Below the pieces are notes generated by a model. That model saw nothing but the letters and a program-made list of their open reading frames with translations. It made no database searches and was not told the DNA's origin. From assembly GCA_028281465.1 (NCBI GenBank), contig JANQJV010000222.1, forward strand, positions 1-43,670: a stretch of 43,670 nt of DNA, in the 5' to 3' direction. This DNA comes from Azospirillaceae bacterium (lineage in GTDB: Bacteria > Pseudomonadota > Alphaproteobacteria > Azospirillales > Azospirillaceae). Each line of letters begins with the position of its first letter. Position 1 is the stretch's first letter. A program made the position numbers and the translations under genes. Below are positions 9,339 to 23,655 of this stretch, piece by piece.

Positions 9339-10258
9339 ACAGGGTCACGGCTCCGGCTCGACCACCGGTCGAACCGGCAACGCTTGGATTCGGCTTTGCC
9401 ATGGGCGCGTTCGCCATTTGGGCAGCCGCACCGATCTACTTTAAAGCGGTCTCCCATATCCCGCCCCCCGAGGTGCTGGCACACCGGGTGCTTTGGACGG
9501 TTCTGTTCGTCCTCGGTATCTGCCTTGTGTTCCGGCGCCGGACCAGCCTGGCCAATACCCTGAATCGAGACCGGCTCCTGGTCTTGGTGGCAACAACGGT
9601 GCTGATCTCGACCAATTGGCTGATCTTCATCTGGGCCATTGGAGCCGGCCGCCTGGTCGAGATCAGTCTTGGTTACTACATCAATCCGCTTGTCAACGTC
9701 CTGCTTGCTTTGGTGTTTCTGGGCGAGGCGCTAAACCGCCGCCAAGTGTGTGCCATCACCGTGGCCGGTGCCGGCGTCGCCGTCCAAGTCATCAGCCTGG
9801 GTAGCATCCCCTGGGTTTCGCTCTTCCTGGCGTTCAGCTTCGGCGGCTATGCGCTGTTGCGCAAGAAAGCAACCATCGATCCGGTGGTCGGCGTCCTGGT
9901 GGAGACCACACTGGTCGCCCCCTTCGCCTTGGCTTATGTGGTCTGGTTCGGGGCCATGGGCGGCGGTGCGTTCGGCACGGCATCGCTCGGCCAGGACGGG
10001 CTGCTGATCTTCTCCGGCATCATCACCAGTGTGCCGCTGATGCTCTACACGGCCGGCGCCAATCGGCTGAAATTCGCCACTATCGGAACCCTTCAATACC
10101 TGGTGCCAACCTGCCATCTCTTGTTAGGGACCCTGCTGTACGGCGAGCAATTCACTCTGGCCCACGCCATCACCTTCGTCTGCATCTGGGCGGCCCTCGC
10201 TCTGTTCACCTACGACGCCGTGCGCAACCGGCCCAGCCGCCGTCCCGTGGCGGCGTGA
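9323..10258 (+). CDS. rarD: RarD family permease (EamA/DMT transporter)
   Basis: This 311-residue integral membrane protein has about ten hydrophobic helices arranged as two EamA repeats, the standard size for RarD. The opening GFAMGAFAIWAAAPIYFKAVSHIPPPEVLAHRVLW and the later NWLIFIWAIGAGRLVEISLGYYINPLVNVLLALVFLGE are characteristic of RarD, known from E. coli as linked to chloramphenicol sensitivity. The transported compound is not established for the family. It stands alone: the gene before it ends 113 nt upstream and the next coding sequence is on the other strand. The start codon lies in a 19-bp palindrome and has no clear ribosome-binding site. Confidence 0.9.
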   Translation: MHDASNRVTAPARPPVEPATLGFGFAMGAFAIWAAAPIYFKAVSHIPPPEVLAHRVLWTVLFVLGICLVFRRRTSLANTLNRDRLLVLVATTVLISTNWLIFIWAIGAGRLVEISLGYYINPLVNVLLALVFLGEALNRRQVCAITVAGAGVAVQVISLGSIPWVSLFLAFSFGGYALLRKKATIDPVVGVLVETTLVAPFALAYVVWFGAMGGGAFGTASLGQDGLLIFSGIITSVPLMLYTAGANRLKFATIGTLQYLVPTCHLLLGTLLYGEQFTLAHAITFVCIWAALALFTYDAVRNRPSRRPVAA

Positions 10259-10452
10259 GGCCAACGGGCCGCCCGACGATCCGGTTGTGTATCGATGTCA
10301 GATCGAGTGCGCTGTCATCCCTGGCCATGCATCCGATCTCACCGGAGTCGGGGACCCTTCATCGGCTTTGGCCGCTGGCTGCAGTCAGCGGTCGATGCCA
10401 TGGTTGGGCTATGAACGGTATTGGGTCATCCCGGCTGCCGGAGCCGAGACCG

Positions 10453-10746
10453 ATGCCGACACGCCTGATCCAAAAGCATAACCGGTTCGTCAAAGGCCGG
10501 TTCTTCAAAGAGGTGATCGACCATCCTGAGGTGGCCGACGCGCTGATCCACCTGGCTGTGCCGCCGGTCGTGAAGGCGCTGCGCACCGCCACCCCGGGCG
10601 CGCCGAAGGCAGAGCCACAGGTCTGTTGGCAGGACGAACCGAAGGGCGGACCGAAAATGTTGCACCCTCTGCTTCGTCGCCGTTTCGGCGACGTGCCAGG
10701 CGAAGCGTCATACCGACGGCCTGATACCAACGGCCCGAAACACTGA
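10453..10746 (+). pseudogene. Possible fragment of an Rpn/YhgA-like nuclease gene
   Basis: This is a 97-codon frame with GC-rich third positions. Its first 40 residues (KHNRFVKGRFFKEVIDHPEVADAL, then LAVPPVVKAL) recall the N-terminus of Rpn/YhgA-type PD-(D/E)XK nucleases, which usually read as a short Phe-Lys motif, a helix with PE-x-A, then LPP. The catalytic core of that family is absent. The second half runs through a perfect CGTCGCCG/CGGCGACG hairpin (10675-10693), which looks non-coding. I read it as a remnant at best. The rest of the gap between rarD and bchJ (10259-10945) holds the palindromic element listed separately and nothing else I can support. Confidence 0.3.
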
Positions 10747-10770
10747 CCGGTCCTCGGGCCGCCCTGTTTC

Positions 10771-10883
10771 GGAGCGCCGGCATCCTTGCCGGCTGGACCG
10801 CCGGCGTCCAGCCGGCCCGGACCACGCCCAGCAACCGGCCGCCAAGATGGCGGCGGTCCAGCCGGCCGGGATGCCGGCGCTCC
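10771..10883. repeat. Large GC-rich palindromic element (REP/BIME-like)
   Basis: Two 33-nt arms (10771-10803 and 10851-10883) are inverted copies differing at two positions and are separated by 47 nt. Smaller hairpins are nested within: GCCGGCA-tcct-TGCCGGC at 10776-10793, GGCTGGAC/GTCCAGCC at 10791-10813, and a GCCGCC/GGCGGC pair near 10839-10855. This is the architecture of a paired REP-type intergenic element lying between the converging rarD and bchJ genes. A shorter element of the same design occurs at 43618-43640. Confidence 0.65.
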
Positions 10884-10945
10884 TGGTTCAGCGCCGAAAC
10901 CGAACCTGTCATCAATGCGGACCGTGGGTATGACCTGCGCCGGGC

Positions 10946-11551
10946 TCACCACTCGATCTCGAAGCGGCAGGCATTGGCGCCCATCGCTTGGCAGTCCGTC
11001 TCGACGACCGTACAGCGCGGGTGTACCAGAGTTTGGAACAAGCATTCGAAGGTCGCGGCGTAATAGTCGCACACCGGCTGGTCGCTGCGGGCGCCGGCGC
11101 AAATAGGGCAGCCGGCGATGGCCAGGCGCACCGGCCGGCCGGCTTCCGCCGTGAACACACCGGTGCCGGAAAAGGTCCAAGCATGCCGTCGAATGGCGGC
11201 CAGCAACGCCCGCGCCGATGGACCGCCTGGCAGCGCTCGGAGCAGCCATTGTGCTGGCCGGGGAATGCGGTGGGCCAAGAGATACGCACCGGTCAGACGA
11301 CCGGCGGTCCGCGAAACGCGGCGTACGGAGGCCATGGCCAATTCGGCGCGGAGGGCCCGGTGCAGAGCCGTAACGTCGCATTCGTCCACCATGCCGCCCG
11401 GCGGCTGGTCCAGGTGATGTGACAAGCGGGCTACGGCGAACACGGCTGCCGTTTTGGCCGCACCGACTTCCACCTCCAGGGCTTCGGCCACGCGAGTAAT
11501 CGCGTTCGGGCCGATGCGCCCGGCTGCTACCGACGATTTTGCCTCGTCCAT
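10946..11551 (-). CDS. bchJ: BchJ, V4R-domain bacteriochlorophyll biosynthesis protein
   Basis: This is a small soluble protein of the BchJ family. It has an N-terminal helical part (GPNAITRVAEAL...) and a C-terminal V4R (4-vinyl-reductase) domain with three conserved Cys: GCPICAGARSDQPVCDYYAATFECLFQ. It ends in the family pattern ETDCQAMGANACRFEIEW. BchJ was first assigned as the 8-vinyl reductase. That reaction is now credited to BciA/BciB, and BchJ is thought to assist early Mg-tetrapyrrole steps, perhaps as a substrate carrier. The chosen ATG gives 201 residues. In-frame ATGs at 11569 and 11650 are possible, and none has a strong ribosome site. It is the third gene after ppaA and ppsR on this strand, separated from ppsR by a hairpin. 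Confidence 0.85.
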   Translation of the reverse strand: MDEAKSSVAAGRIGPNAITRVAEALEVEVGAAKTAAVFAVARLSHHLDQPPGGMVDECDVTALHRALRAELAMASVRRVSRTAGRLTGAYLLAHRIPRPAQWLLRALPGGPSARALLAAIRRHAWTFSGTGVFTAEAGRPVRLAIAGCPICAGARSDQPVCDYYAATFECLFQTLVHPRCTVVETDCQAMGANACRFEIEW

Positions 11552-11660
11552 GCTGTGGTCTTCGCACATTGCCGCGACACCCCGTGCTTTGCGGGCTTGC
11601 AAAAAAAACGGGGCGGTCCCGATCCCGCCCGACCCAACCGCCACCGCCATGGGACGAGCA

Positions 11661-11688
11661 CACCCCTGTCATTCATCGGACAAGGGTG
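11661..11688 (-). terminator. Hairpin between ppsR and bchJ
   Basis: CACCCCTGTC and GACAAGGGTG form a 10-bp stem with one mismatch and an 8-nt loop. It lies between the ppsR stop codon (11716) and the bchJ start. No T-run follows on the minus strand, so it may attenuate or stabilise the message rather than fully terminate it. Confidence 0.45.
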
Positions 11689-11715
11689 CTGCAGGTGAAA
11701 GAGACGGACCGTGCC

Positions 11716-13239
11716 TTACGACAGATCTGTTTTTTCGAAATCGCCCGGGGAATTGGGAGGGTCCGCCATACCGTAGCGGCGCAGCTTGACGTACAGGCTT
11801 TGCCGGCTCAGGCCAAGCATCTCCGCCGCCGAGGCCCGGTTGTCGCCGGTGAGTTCCAAGGCTGCCTCGATGCAGAGCCGCTCAATCAGATCCGTGGTCT
11901 CACGCACCAGGTCTTTCAACGGCACTCGGCCGATCAACTCGGTGAACTGCTCGGCCGAACGCGGCAGTTGGTGACCGCGGACCCCTTCCGGCGCCGGCGA
12001 GCGCAGGGCACGGCGGATCGAAAAGCCGAAACACGGGCGGTCGTTGTTCGCCACGGCGACTGACGACACTTCCACTTCCTCCGTGGCACCGAACTCGCCC
12101 CGCACCAAGGTCGGAAACAGCCGCACAGAGCCATGCTCGCGCAAAATGCTGGCGAGCACGTTGAAATCGACACGGGACCGACCCAGCCAGCGCTCCAGGT
12201 TGTGGCCACGCGCCTGATCCTCGCTGGCCAGTTGGGCCATGTCGAGGAAACTGGCGTTGGCCGTGATGATGCGCCGATCCAGCTCGGTCACGACGAAGCC
12301 TTCAGGCATACGCTCGATGACATCCGCCAAACGTGACTGGGGCCCGTCGGTCGCTACCGCCGCCTCGACCGCCAGCACCGGCGCCAAACGGACCAGGAAA
12401 AAAGCGGCGTCGTCCTGCCGCATCAAGGAGGCGGAGATCAGGAACGAAGATTTTTCCGGTTTCAGCCGGGCCCGTACGTCATAGCCACGGCCCCCTGTGC
12501 GCACCGCATCCAACATGGCCGCAATCGCATCCACCGATTCCGGCTGGAAGGTTTCCGGAAATGCCTCCCCCAGCATCTCGCGTGGCGTCGCCCCAAGCAG
12601 ATGAGCGGCCGCCGGATTGGCATCATTGATCCTGCGGGTCGCTGCATCGACGATCAGGACTGCCTCGGATGTGAGCTGGAACAGCAACCGATAGCGCGTC
12701 TCAGCCTGGCGCAACCGAGCGTATTCCCGCTCCAATGACTGCTGCGCGTTGACCAGGCGCTGCTGCACCAGCGTCAGGCTGCGCATCTCCCGACCAAGGG
12801 CAAGGATACGGCCATCGTCATTCAGGCGGATGGCCGCGTAGCGCACCGGCAAGTCATCCATGCCGCGCACCGACGGATGATTGACTTGGCGCCAGCCGGT
12901 GCTCCGGCGCCGAGCCGCGTCATCCAACAGTTCGGCCACTTTCCCCCGGCTCTCCACCGTAACGATATCACTCCATGTCCGACCCAGCCAACGGCCGCAG
13001 TCCTCGTCGCCCAGGTCGTCGTTGCTCCATGTCAGGTCTTGAATCACGCCATTCCGGTCGATCACCAGCGCAAGATCGGTGGCCAGCGCGACGACCGACG
13101 CCGCATAGTCCGCCTTGAGGTCGCCCAAAGAGCGTTCCGGAGTCCGGAACGGGCTGACCCGGGCCTCGAAAGCCACCTGCTGTGTCCCCATCTCGCGTTC
13201 CATTGTCGCACGTTGCTCGGGTCGATCGACGCCCGTCAC
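11716..13239 (-). CDS. ppsR: CrtJ/PpsR transcriptional regulator of photosynthesis genes
   Basis: This is the redox-responsive repressor (in some species activator) of bch, crt and puc genes. It binds TGT-N12-ACA palindromes. The 507-residue layout is a short N-terminal PAS-like domain (about 40-155), a coiled Q-linker (about 155-180), two further PAS domains (about 182-285 and 300-410), and a C-terminal Fis-type helix-turn-helix (about 448-490: LIERLCIEAALEL, then DNRASAAEMLGLSRQSLYVKLRRYG). Cys456 in the first HTH helix is the conserved redox Cys (C420 in CrtJ, C424 in R. sphaeroides PpsR). The only others are Cys81 and Cys403, and none sits where CrtJ Cys249 would be expected. The GTG start at 13239 overlaps the TGA of ppaA; ATGs at 13203 and 13191 are alternatives because homologues begin about there. 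Confidence 0.93.
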   Translation of the reverse strand: MTGVDRPEQRATMEREMGTQQVAFEARVSPFRTPERSLGDLKADYAASVVALATDLALVIDRNGVIQDLTWSNDDLGDEDCGRWLGRTWSDIVTVESRGKVAELLDDAARRRSTGWRQVNHPSVRGMDDLPVRYAAIRLNDDGRILALGREMRSLTLVQQRLVNAQQSLEREYARLRQAETRYRLLFQLTSEAVLIVDAATRRINDANPAAAHLLGATPREMLGEAFPETFQPESVDAIAAMLDAVRTGGRGYDVRARLKPEKSSFLISASLMRQDDAAFFLVRLAPVLAVEAAVATDGPQSRLADVIERMPEGFVVTELDRRIITANASFLDMAQLASEDQARGHNLERWLGRSRVDFNVLASILREHGSVRLFPTLVRGEFGATEEVEVSSVAVANNDRPCFGFSIRRALRSPAPEGVRGHQLPRSAEQFTELIGRVPLKDLVRETTDLIERLCIEAALELTGDNRASAAEMLGLSRQSLYVKLRRYGMADPPNSPGDFEKTDLS

Positions 13240-14138
13240 CGTGCCGCCAGTGACGCTGCACCGACCAGGGTCTCGGCCACCCGAACCGCCTTCTGGGCGG
13301 TTTCGGCTGTGCCGTCAGCGCCGACCTGCCGTGCCAATTCTGGCACGCTCAGGAAAAGCTGCCCGCCGACCAGCACGGTCACCATCGGATTGCGCGACGC
13401 TTGACGGACGGCCCTGATGTCGTCCGCCAGATGGTCGAGCCGGCTCTCGCAGCTAGCCGACAGGCCGACGACATCAAACCACTGTTCAGCGACCAGTACC
13501 ACATAGTCTTCACGGGTTTCTGGCAGCCCCCCCCAAACCACCCAGCCGGCACGTCGGAAAAACTCCTCGACCATGAACAGACCGAAGGTGTGCTGTTCGC
13601 CCGGCACTGTTCCCAGCAGAATCTTCGGGCCGTCGGACGTGGCAGAAACCGGATCGCAGAGCGACGGACTGAAGATGCGCAAGAGCTGCTGCAGACGCGC
13701 CAAGGCAATGGTGACGTCGACAAAATTGCAGATGTCTTTCTTCCAAAGCTCGCCCAGATACCGGGCCGCCGGTGCCATCAGATCGAGCAGGATGCTCTCC
13801 AGGGAAACGCCTCGAGCCAGGCGGGTGTGCAAGAAAGACGCAGCCACATCCGTATCGTGCACGAGCAAAAGGCGAATGAATTCCGACACATCGACCTCCG
13901 CGACACCGAGACGCTTCGGGGGCGCCTGCGCCGGTTCAGGCGCAACCGTCCGATGCGCCAACATCAAACGCGGAATGATCTCGCCTTCCACAACGCTGGC
14001 CAGACAGGCGCGGCACTGTTGAAGCCCATGTGGATCAAGCGTATCGACCGCCCGGGGCGGATCGGGAAATGCGGTGAGAATCCCACCGTCTCCCCACCAT
14101 CGTTCGCCTGCTGGAACGAGACGCCCCATTCCGGCCAT
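13236..14138 (-). CDS. ppaA: AerR/PpaA, cobalamin-binding antirepressor of CrtJ/PpsR
   Basis: This is a B12-dependent light sensor that modulates CrtJ/PpsR. The 300-residue protein has a helical N-terminal part, a B12-binding helical bundle (about 85-160, including LARGVSLESILLDLMAPAARYLGELW), and a Rossmann-type B12 domain from about 172 (PKILLGTVPGEQHTFGLFMV). His183 in GEQHTFG corresponds to the axial-ligand His of AerR (His145 in R. capsulatus). The extended N-terminus resembles the long AerR isoform. It sits directly upstream of ppsR with a 4-nt overlap, as in Rhodobacter, and is divergent from bchF. The gap to bchF holds the likely control sites. Confidence 0.92.
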   Translation of the reverse strand: MAGMGRLVPAGERWWGDGGILTAFPDPPRAVDTLDPHGLQQCRACLASVVEGEIIPRLMLAHRTVAPEPAQAPPKRLGVAEVDVSEFIRLLLVHDTDVAASFLHTRLARGVSLESILLDLMAPAARYLGELWKKDICNFVDVTIALARLQQLLRIFSPSLCDPVSATSDGPKILLGTVPGEQHTFGLFMVEEFFRRAGWVVWGGLPETREDYVVLVAEQWFDVVGLSASCESRLDHLADDIRAVRQASRNPMVTVLVGGQLFLSVPELARQVGADGTAETAQKAVRVAETLVGAASLAAR

Positions 14139-14321
14139 TGGTTCCTCCCTACCACAACGCGCGCATAAGACACGGGAACCCCGTAGGCTGGTCCCTGTCT
14201 CTACAGACCCTCTATCCCCCGGTTCTTTTCAATCCCGACCGGTGGGGTCGTCATTGACCTGGCGCACTTAGACCAGTGGTGTAAGACGATGGACGTCCAG
14301 AAGAGGCTAATGCCCCCCGGG

Positions 14322-14339
14322 TGTCAAGGGACTGCGACA
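14322..14339. promoter_or_regulatory. CrtJ/PpsR-type operator (bchF upstream site 1)
   Basis: TGTCAAGGGACTGCGACA matches TGT-N12-ACA exactly. It lies about 174 nt upstream of the candidate -35 of bchF and about 183 nt before ppaA, so it may serve either direction. Confidence 0.6.
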
Positions 14340-14447
14340 AACGCGGCAAGACGGTAGACCGGCGGCATTTTGCCGGGTTTCAGAAACGCCGCCGGAACGA
14401 TAAGTCCTGCGCTATGTCATTGTGCCTACCCCGAAGCGGCGATATCC

Positions 14448-14473
14448 CTGACACGGGACAGGCTCCGTGTCAG
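14448..14473. promoter_or_regulatory. Inverted repeat overlapping a second, imperfect PpsR site
   Basis: CTGACACGG and CCGTGTCAG are perfect 9-bp arms around 8 nt. The right arm overlaps a one-mismatch PpsR-like site (TGT-N12-ACG, 14468-14485) and ends 22 nt before the candidate -35. It could be an operator or part of a cooperative site pair with 14322-14339. Confidence 0.5.
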
Positions 14474-14495
14474 CTTGACCTGACGTTAAGCAAGG

Positions 14496-14524
14496 TTGAC
14501 ACTGCCTGGGACGCCAACTAGTCT
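14496..14524 (+). promoter_or_regulatory. Candidate sigma-70 promoter of the bchF superoperon
   Basis: A consensus -35 TTGACA (14496-14501) is followed 17 nt later by TAGTCT (14519-14524), a fair -10. The predicted transcript start near 14531 leaves a leader of about 150 nt before bchF. Confidence 0.45.
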
Positions 14525-14679
14525 TTGCCGTGATAGGGGGCAGGGGCAGGAGCGGCTGAACAATAATTGAGAGCCTTCCCCGGAACGCTTGGGTTCATCC
14601 TCGATCAATCGCGGACGAGTGCCGGCGGCGCGACGCGTTCCGTTCAACTCGAAACCTTCCGGCCAAAGGTTGTCAAGCG

Positions 14680-16712
<2,033 letters not shown>

Positions 16713-16716
16713 TCCC

Positions 16717-18310
16717 ATGCAGCTCACGGTCTGGACATATGAAGGTCCACCGCATGTCGGTGCCATGCGGATCGCCACGGCGATGCGCGGCGTGCACTAT
16801 GTGTTGCATGCGCCACAGGGCGATACCTACGCCGACCTCCTGTTCACCATGATCGAGCGCCGCGACCACCGGCCGCCGGTCACCTACACCACCTTCCAGG
16901 CGCGCAACCTGGGCGGCGACACGGCGGAGTTGTTCAAATCCGCCACTGCCGAAGCCTTCGCTCGATTCAAGCCTGACCTGATGCTGGTTGGGGCATCGTG
17001 TACCGCCGAGCTCATCCAAGACGATCCGGGCGGCTTGGCGGAAGCGCTCGATCTGCCCGTGCCGGTGGTCCCGCTAGAACTGCCAGCCTACCAACGTAAG
17101 GAGAACTGGGGCGCCTCCGAGACCTTCTACCGGGTGGTGCGCGCGCTGGCTGGTCCGCATGCGCCCAAACCTGGAACCCGCCGCCCGCCGCGTGCACCAG
17201 ACCGCCGGCCATGCTGCAACCTGCTGGGGCCGACCGCTCTGGGCTTCCGGCACCGCGACGATGTGCGCGAGATCACCACCCTGCTCGACCGACTCGGTGT
17301 CGATGTCGCGGTCACGGCCCCCTGGCAGGCCATGCCGGCGGACATTGCGCGACTCGGCGATGCCGATTTCAATGTCGTGATGTACCCCGAGATCGCGCTC
17401 ACCGCTGCGACATGGCTGACACGCATGTTCGGCCAGCCGGCCACCAAAACGGTGCCGATCGGAGTCGGGGCGACCCGTGACTTCGTTCGGGAAGTGGCGG
17501 ATCTGGCCGGTCTTGATCCGGAACCGGTGCTGGCTGCGGAAGAGTCGCGCCTCCCCTGGTATTCGCGCTCCGTCGACTCGAACTACCTGACGGGAAAGCG
17601 CGTCTTCGTGTTCGGCGACGCTACCCATGCGGTGGCGGCCGCCCGGGTGGCGCATGAGGAGCTGGCCTTCACCGTGGTCGGCATCGGCACCTACAGCCGG
17701 GAATTCGCCCGCGAGGTGCGTGACGCGGCCACTAGATATGGTGTCGAAGCACTGATCACCGATGATTACCTCGACGTCGAGGCAAAGGTGGCCGAGCTGC
17801 AGCCCGAGCTGGTCTTGGGCACGCAAATGGAACGGCACATCGCCAAACGCCTCGGCGTGCCCTGTGCCGTGATCTCGGCCCCAGTGCATGTACAGGACTT
17901 TCCGGCCCGAACGGCACCCCAGATGGGTTTCGAAGGAGCCAATGTGTTGTTCGATGCCTGGGTGCATCCGCTCATGATGGGCCTCGAAGAACACTTGTTG
18001 GCCATGTTCCGGGAAGACTTCGAGTTCCGCGACGAACACGGACCCTCGCACCTGGGAGTGACGGCTCGCGCGCCGTCTGCCTCGGCCAAGTCGGCCACCG
18101 CGGACGATCCGGCCCCGGCAGCCACCGTCGGCCCGCCGGCCGGAGGCGGTACCCCGACGGACGAAGCGCCCGACGAGCCGGCGTGGGACCCGATCGCCGA
18201 ACAGGAGTTGAAGAAGATCCCCTTTTTCGTGCGCGGCAAAGCCCGCCGCAATACGGAGCGCTTCGCCCGGGAAACGGGCGTCGCCAAGATAACGGTTGAA
18301 ACGGTGTACG

Positions 18311-18336
<26 letters not shown>
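16717..18336 (+). CDS. bchB: BchB, dark-operative protochlorophyllide reductase subunit B
   Basis: This is the second subunit of the NB component of the nitrogenase-like protochlorophyllide reductase. Asp36 in HAPQGD is exactly the residue that serves as the unusual fourth cluster ligand in R. capsulatus. The conserved [26 protein letters not shown] and [19 protein letters not shown] blocks are present; Asp287 in the last likely matches the proposed proton-donating Asp. A low-complexity Ala/Pro/Thr linker (about 450-490) joins the body to the C-terminal domain ([20 protein letters not shown]), as in other proteobacterial BchB. Length is 539 residues. The 3' end overlaps bchH by 26 nt. Confidence 0.96.
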
Positions 18337-22938
<4,602 letters not shown>

Positions 22939-22953
22939 TGGGGATTGGGACGC

Positions 22954-23655
22954 ATGCCGACCAACACGTATCTGGCGCGGCGCGGCGAGCTTGAGACCTA
23001 CTTCGACCGGACAGCGGTCGAAGCCTGGTCGAGGCTGACCACCACGGCGCCGGTCGGCAGTATTCGCGCCACCGTCCGCGCCGGCCGCGACCGCATGCGT
23101 ACCACCCTGTTGTCCTGGTTGCCGGCGCATCTGTACGGCCGGCGTCTGCTCGATGCCGGCTGCGGCACCGGTGCATTCGCGATCGAAGCAGCCCGGCGCG
23201 GGGCTGCGGTGCTGGCCATCGACCTGTCGCCAACCTTGATCGACCTGGCGCGCGACCGGCAACCCAAGGACGTCGGCCCCGGGAGCGTCGAGTTTCGGGT
23301 CGGCGACCTGCTCGATGCTGATCTCGGCCAATTCGACCATGTGGTCGCCATGGATTCCCTGATCCACTACCGGGTGGCCGACACGGTGGCGACGCTATCC
23401 GCCTTGGCGGCACGCACCCGATCCTCGGTGCTGTTCACGTTTGCGCCACGGACACCCGCCCTCACCGTGATGCATACGGTCGGACGCCTATTCCCGCGCA
23501 GCAACCGGGCACCCGCCATCGAGCCGGTGGGGGAAAGTCGACTGCGCCGCAGCCTGGCGGCGGCCGCGCCGCTACAAGCCTGGCACCCAGGCCGCACCGA
23601 ACGCATCATCAGCGGCTTCTATACCTCACAAGCCATGGAGCTCTGCCCGGCATGA
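22954..23655 (+). CDS. bchM: BchM, Mg-protoporphyrin IX O-methyltransferase
   Basis: BchM is an S-adenosylmethionine-dependent enzyme that methylates the ring C propionate of Mg-protoporphyrin IX, directly before the AcsF step. The SAM motif LLDAGCGTGAFAIEAARRGA is near 66-85, with the family motif AMDSLIHYR later. The start is the ATG at 22954 (MPTNTYLARRGELETYFDRTA is the typical opening), not the TTG at 22945. It encodes 233 residues. The stop overlaps lhaA as ATGA. It lies 15 nt after bchL. Confidence 0.95.
   Translation: MPTNTYLARRGELETYFDRTAVEAWSRLTTTAPVGSIRATVRAGRDRMRTTLLSWLPAHLYGRRLLDAGCGTGAFAIEAARRGAAVLAIDLSPTLIDLARDRQPKDVGPGSVEFRVGDLLDADLGQFDHVVAMDSLIHYRVADTVATLSALAARTRSSVLFTFAPRTPALTVMHTVGRLFPRSNRAPAIEPVGESRLRRSLAAAAPLQAWHPGRTERIISGFYTSQAMELCPA

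Larger units (their letters stand above)
14139..14679. promoter_or_regulatory. ppaA-bchF divergent control region
   Basis: This 541-nt non-coding region sits between the minus-strand ppaA and the plus-strand bchF. It contains one exact TGT-N12-ACA site (14322-14339), one with a single mismatch ending in ACG (14468-14485), a strong inverted repeat (14448-14473) and a candidate sigma-70 promoter (14496-14524). The putative bchF leader of roughly 150 nt has a long-range stem, CGGAACGC at 14581-14588 with GCGTTCCG at 14635-14642. I saw no open frame worth calling here. Confidence 0.6.

Noticed and set aside
11667..11681. TGT...ACA pair between ppsR and bchJ
   Set aside because: The spacing is ten, not twelve, and it is explained by the hairpin arms.
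14475..14489. FNR-like TTGAC-N5-GTTAA upstream of bchF
   Set aside because: The spacer is five instead of four and the half-sites are unequal, so it is not a credible FNR box.
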